Made by a program: the position numbers and the translations under genes. This document shows positions 61,342 to 64,000 of a stretch of 64,000 nucleotides of DNA, piece after piece. Under the pieces are notes generated by a model that did no database searches, had not been told where the DNA came from, and saw only the letters and a program-made list of their open reading frames with translations. Each line of letters begins with the position of its first letter. The first letter of the stretch is position 1. The stretch is from Laguncularia racemosa (Eukaryota > Streptophyta > Magnoliopsida > Myrtales > Combretaceae), in assembly GCA_037954665.1 (NCBI GenBank), contig JBBMOL010000016.1, positions 5,208,001 to 5,272,000 on the forward strand. The letters are read 5' to 3'.

Positions 61342-62654
61342 GAAGATTTAAAGTCAATCAAGAAAAGGTACACAAAATTTAGGGCCAAAATTTTCTAAAA
61401 TGGTCTTTTACCTTTAAACTCGATTTTATTGAAAATAATTTAGAAGTAGCATAGTGACCTTAAATAAAAATTTTAAGACTCTAATTAAGTAAATAAAATC
61501 ACTAAGGAATTATTTGGAATCGGTTAAAATAAAGAAAATTAAGTTTAGAGATCAATTTTGCAAAATGACCATTCCACCCCTAGACCTGATTTGGAGTCTT
61601 TGAAGTTGACCGAAATTACTAAACAACTTAATTGAAGTCATTTGGAGTTATTTTAAATTATTGAGAGTGATCTCTTGAAGATTGGAGATAATTTATAAAA
61701 ATGATCATTTTTTTCCTTAAAGATGGTTTTATTGAAATTGAACTAAAAATTTCTTAGACTTTAAATATGGCCTAAAGACCTCAATTAGGTGAATAAAATT
61801 AATTACAAAATATTTGGAGACAATTGGAAAAGAAAAATTTTAATTTGGAGTTCAATTGGGTAAAATGATCGAAATGCTCCTAAACTTATCTTATGAAAGA
61901 GTAACTAATTAAAATAAATTCCAAGGAAATTTTAATAATGAAGAAACACTATTTTGCAGTTGAAGTAAGTGGAAAAAAATTAAGGAAAAAATAATTAAAA
62001 AATACTAAATTAAGATGACACATATTACCATAAGCTACAACATACAAAACCTTGTGGACCCATTTACTCTTACCCTTAAACCCTTGCTAAACCTTACCAT
62101 TTAAACTCATTTTTGGATTGAAAATAGTAGCCCCCCTTCCTCTGAAAATTTCATGAAGCTTAAGGGTAAGAAGACCCAAAATTTTCTAGCCTAAACACTG
62201 AATCTTCAACTTAGCCTTTTGATCTATCTATTTTAGCTATTAATTGTAGTCTTTTTTCTTATGAGTTTTAGGTCAATAATCAAGTGGGATTTCAAGCTAA
62301 GAAAGAGCATCTTACATGTGATTTGGGTGTGAAAATAAGTAAGAAAATGACTTGATTCAAGTATATTTTAGTTTGTAGATTGTAGATCTAAATAATGTAT
62401 GATATTTATTGCGAAGGAAATCAATTGGGAGTTTGGGAAAAAATCATCTAGGAGATGGGTAGGCACAGTTGGAAGAAGATTTGGGTATTTCTTGAATCTC
62501 TAACAAGACAAGTTTAAAATCAAGTTTAAAATCTTGTTTAAGATGATAATTTAGAATAGTTATAAGTAATGGAATAAGATAATTTGATAATTTCTTGATT
62601 ATTGACAGTGTCTTGTAAAACCCATTAGTGACCACCACCTATATGGAGTGTTCA
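61342..62654 (+). mobile_element. Tekay/Del-like LTR fragment (copy 4, plus)
   Basis: Matches copy 2 (about 25080-26370) and copy 3 (about 52000-52700), including AAATGACCATTCCACCCC and the TAGCCCCCCTTCCTCTG leader. It starts directly at the end of the preceding LTR and is cut by the TGATAG start at 62655. Confidence 0.55.
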
Positions 62655-64000
62655 TGATAGAGCCATTTTATACTCAATCTTTATAGTATAAATTGTGTTA
62701 AATTATTATTGATTTTATAGAAATCATAAGGAAATGGTACTTTAATTCTATCATCGTGATAAATCGGGTTAAATGGAGTCAAGGATGCTAATTCAAGTAT
62801 TTTAGAGAAGTCATCTACAACTTGGATCAAGACAAGGAATTACACCACCGGAGGAAGCACGGTTTGAGGCACGGCCAAGGTTCAAACCGTGTTACACACT
62901 GGACAAGAAGACGGAAATGTGGACTTTGAACAAAGAGAGACACGGCTTAGGGCACGGCCGTGGTGGAAGCCGTGGGAGAAACCGTGCTTGGAGCCGTGGT
63001 GGAAGCTAGGTGTGCCAAGGAGAAGAAAGTGTGGAACATCAACCAGATGAAGGCACGACTTGAAATCTAGCCGTGGGTGTAACCGTAGTACACATTGGAC
63101 ACAGATGAAGACTTGAAGAATATGCACAGAAGATGGCACGGCTTGACCCATGGCCGTGTGGTGGGGCGTGCCAGGCAGACGAATCTTCACTTGTCGAAAT
63201 CTACTTGGAAAAGGAAAGATATTTTCATATCTTGCTAGCAAAAGATCACATGCTATCCATCTAACAATATAAATAGAACCAACCCTAGAGGGTTAGAACA
63301 ACTTTTGGATCTTTGGAATCTGGAATCACCTTGGAGACAAGAAGGAAACGAGGAGGCAGAGCAGGCAACCGGGTTCATTATGTTTTTATTTTTATTTTTC
63401 GTTTTGTTGATGAACATGAGTAGCTAAGCTACTTTTCTAGCCAAAGGGTCATAGATGTTTAATTCTCCACGAATTGTGAGGTCTAATTGACTTGTATTTA
63501 TTCTATTCTTTGTTTTCGGGTATTCATATATCTTCTGATCGTTTTGTCATTATTATCTTTGTTGATTGGTATGAATAGAGCTCTTCTACTCAATTAGCAA
63601 GTTAATATATTGTCAACTAGCACGTCAAATCCGTAATTGTTTGATTGTTCTAGTCTTAGTGACGCAATAACATGTTTGGTTATAAAAGAGATGATCGAAT
63701 TCATGTTATGGAGGTGTGTGATCATGTTTAAATAGGTTATCTTATAATCTACTGGCATGAATTGGTGGTCTCTCTAGATCTTAATGCTATTGATAGATTA
63801 AATCCTAAGCGCTTGTCTAGGGTTGTTTAATCAATAAGAGAAATAATTCAAAGCGCTTGTCTGAGGTTATCGAGGAAGTAAGGAGAGATAGGTTGTTAGA
63901 GCTTGTTAATAACCATAACCAATTTATCTAGGAACAAGAATAGAGAACATTTGCATCGATGATCAATTCCTTGAATTAAACTATCTTGATTCCTTTGGCT
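62655..64000 (+). mobile_element. LTR-like sequence starting TGATAGAGCC, runs off the window
   Basis: Starts TGATAGAGCCATTTTATAC. Between 62850 and 63190 it has a GC-richer cluster of CACGGC / GCCGTG words, including the palindrome CACGGCCGTG at 62953-62962. A TATAAATAG lies at 63268-63276, 60-100 bases after the cluster. It has the same overall layout as 55828-57330. The right end and any internal region are outside the window. The 119-codon minus frame at 62882-63241 is a by-product of the GC-rich repeats. Confidence 0.5.

Noticed and set aside
62882..63241. 119-codon minus-strand open frame
   Set aside because: It overlaps the CACGGC/GCCGTG repeat cluster of an LTR; its His-rich sequence reflects the repeats.
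1..64000. CRISPR arrays, bacterial operons or other prokaryotic systems
   Set aside because: No regularly spaced repeats or prokaryotic gene layout; the sequence is plant nuclear DNA.

Overview
The window is nuclear DNA of a flowering plant, most likely a eudicot. The evidence is intron-rich plant genes with GT-AG introns, a jasmonate-type MYC transcription factor, a class III chitinase relative, and large amounts of Ty1/copia and Ty3/gypsy retrotransposon sequence in AT-rich surroundings. The species cannot be named from the sequence. Only two genes look intact: an ArfGAP gene of the AGD8/9/10 type on the minus strand (7 exons, 6125-11904, 404 residues) and an intronless MYC2-like bHLH gene on the plus strand (42415-44436, 673 residues). 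A class III chitinase-like gene (2873-3735, minus) is a frameshifted pseudogene whose catalytic motif is also altered.

Layout. 1-2440: 3' part of a decayed copia element whose 5' part lies outside the window. 2873-3735: chitinase-like pseudogene. 3736-6060: intergenic. 6125-11904: ArfGAP gene, with a SINE-like insert and G/C homopolymer runs in its introns. 13476 to about 34800: a nested retrotransposon block. Two copies of one long Tekay/Del-like LTR lie head to head (minus about 24000-13476, plus about 24960-34795). Two solo LTRs of another family (16031-18585 and 20701-23165) sit in the first copy. A CRM-like gypsy element (26377-34272) sits in the second. A third solo LTR of the same family (27033-29116) sits inside an LTR of that CRM-like element. 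34800-42100: AT-rich intergenic DNA with a LINE zf-RVT/RNase H remnant next to the MYC gene. 44440-51950: AT-rich intergenic DNA. 51950-64000: a second retrotransposon graveyard with Tekay-like LTRs, a single-frame but stop-ridden gag remnant, and LTR-like sequences starting TGATA.

The retroelements allow a relative insertion order from target-site duplications and from empty sites in sister copies: Tekay-like LTRs first, then the CRM-like element (TSD GCTTT), then the third solo LTR (TSD ATACC). The most unusual structures are three. The CRM-like element carries three LTRs, two of them in tandem separated by 7 bp. The solo-LTR family carries tRNA-like pol III A and B boxes upstream of a conserved TATAAATA. 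The 10-bp palindrome CACGGCCGTG recurs in two different LTR families. I see no cellular multi-gene system; the two intact genes have unrelated roles (vesicle traffic and jasmonate-type transcriptional control).
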